This document shows positions 5,248-5,349 of a stretch of 5,349 nt of DNA, one piece after another. How positions within the stretch are numbered: position 1 is the first letter of the stretch; each line of letters starts with the position of its first letter. The notes below the pieces were generated by a model. The model did no database searches, was not told the origin of the DNA, and saw nothing but the letters and a program-made list of their open reading frames with translations. The stretch lies in assembly GCA_003649445.1 (NCBI GenBank), contig QMRV01000136.1:1-5349 (forward strand), in the 5' to 3' direction. The position numbers and the translations under genes are program-made. The DNA is from Thermoprotei archaeon. Lineage in GTDB: Archaea > Thermoproteota > Thermoprotei > Thermofilales > B15-G2.

Positions 5248-5349
5248 CTAATCAGTTAGTAACTTAAATATGCCAATACGATAATTTTCCAAAGGTTCTT
5301 TTGGTTCAATTATTTTCACCAATTCTGTTTTAATGCCAAGATCTTCTAA
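5248..5349 (-). CDS. 3' end of an unidentified protein, cut by the window edge
   Basis: A minus-strand frame is open from the window edge to the stop TAG at 5248-5250, giving 33 residues that include LGIKTELVKIIEPKEPL and end in YRIGIFKLLTD. The mix of charged and hydrophobic residues looks coding, and the short 16-nt gap to the Lrp start supports a tightly packed pair. I do not recognise the family from this fragment. A regulator placed directly after it may control it, but that is inference from position only. Confidence 0.5.
   Translation of the reverse strand, partial: LEDLGIKTELVKIIEPKEPLENYRIGIFKLLTD
5263..5270 (-). promoter_or_regulatory. possible internal promoter TATTTAAG for the Lrp/AsnC gene
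   Basis: TATTTAAG on the minus strand is centred about 36 nt before ATG 5231, the expected distance for an archaeal TATA box with a short leader. It lies inside the last codons of the upstream gene, so the regulator could be expressed alone as well as by read-through. Confidence 0.4.

Noticed and set aside
1..5349. CRISPR array, rRNA or transposase
   Set aside because: No regularly spaced repeats, no rRNA-like sequence and no transposase motif were found on either strand.

Overview
The window looks like chromosomal DNA from a thermophilic archaeon, probably a Thermoproteota (Crenarchaeota) relative. Protein-coding DNA is AT-rich while the tRNA stems are almost purely G:C. Several start codons have AGGAG/GGTG Shine-Dalgarno sites with TTTAAA- or TTAATA-type boxes 35-50 nt upstream. 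The protein set (Lrp/AsnC regulator, GufA-type ZIP transporter, EncFtn-like ferritin, ferritin-VIT fusion, DUF2341/LamG-type surface protein) fits archaea. The species cannot be fixed from sequence alone.

Layout. (1) 26-114: intact tRNA-Ser(UGA) with an encoded CCA end. (2) 142-917, minus: a caspase-fold, membrane-anchored protein whose reading frame is broken by two single-base insertions; its promoter lies in a 37-bp near-perfect palindrome (939-975). (3) 1041-1931, minus: a heavily decayed membrane-anchored surface protein with a concanavalin/LamG-like region (two frameshifts, two in-frame stops, N-terminus missing). (4) 1934-2835, plus: a decayed ferritin-like/VIT1-CCC1 iron transporter (at least four lesions, one a clean 10-bp tandem duplication, N-terminus missing). 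Genes 3 and 4 point away from each other and both lack their 5' ends at about 1925-1945, which looks like a deletion or rearrangement scar. (5) 2847-3134, minus: intact small ferritin resembling encapsulated ferritin (EncFtn), without an encapsulin shell gene in view. (6) 3241-4026, minus: intact ZIP metal transporter. (7) 4137-4400, minus: an 87-residue protein I do not recognise, with a strong ribosome-binding site. (8) 4401-4611: AT-rich intergenic region with a three-copy TAATTTCTCG motif and TATA-like palindrome. (9) 4612-4800, plus: remnant of a peroxiredoxin N-terminus. (10) 4803-5231, minus: intact Lrp/AsnC regulator, preceded at the window edge by the 3' end of another minus-strand gene (5248-5349).

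Taken together, 1934-4800 reads as a metal-storage, metal-transport and oxidative-stress neighbourhood (VIT iron exporter, ferritin, ZIP importer, peroxiredoxin, regulator) in which the iron exporter and the peroxiredoxin have decayed while ferritin and ZIP stay intact. The lesions cluster at 588-2745 plus the peroxiredoxin remnant. The intact genes around them argue against uniformly poor sequence quality, although the two single-base lesions of the caspase-fold gene could individually be sequencing errors or recoding.
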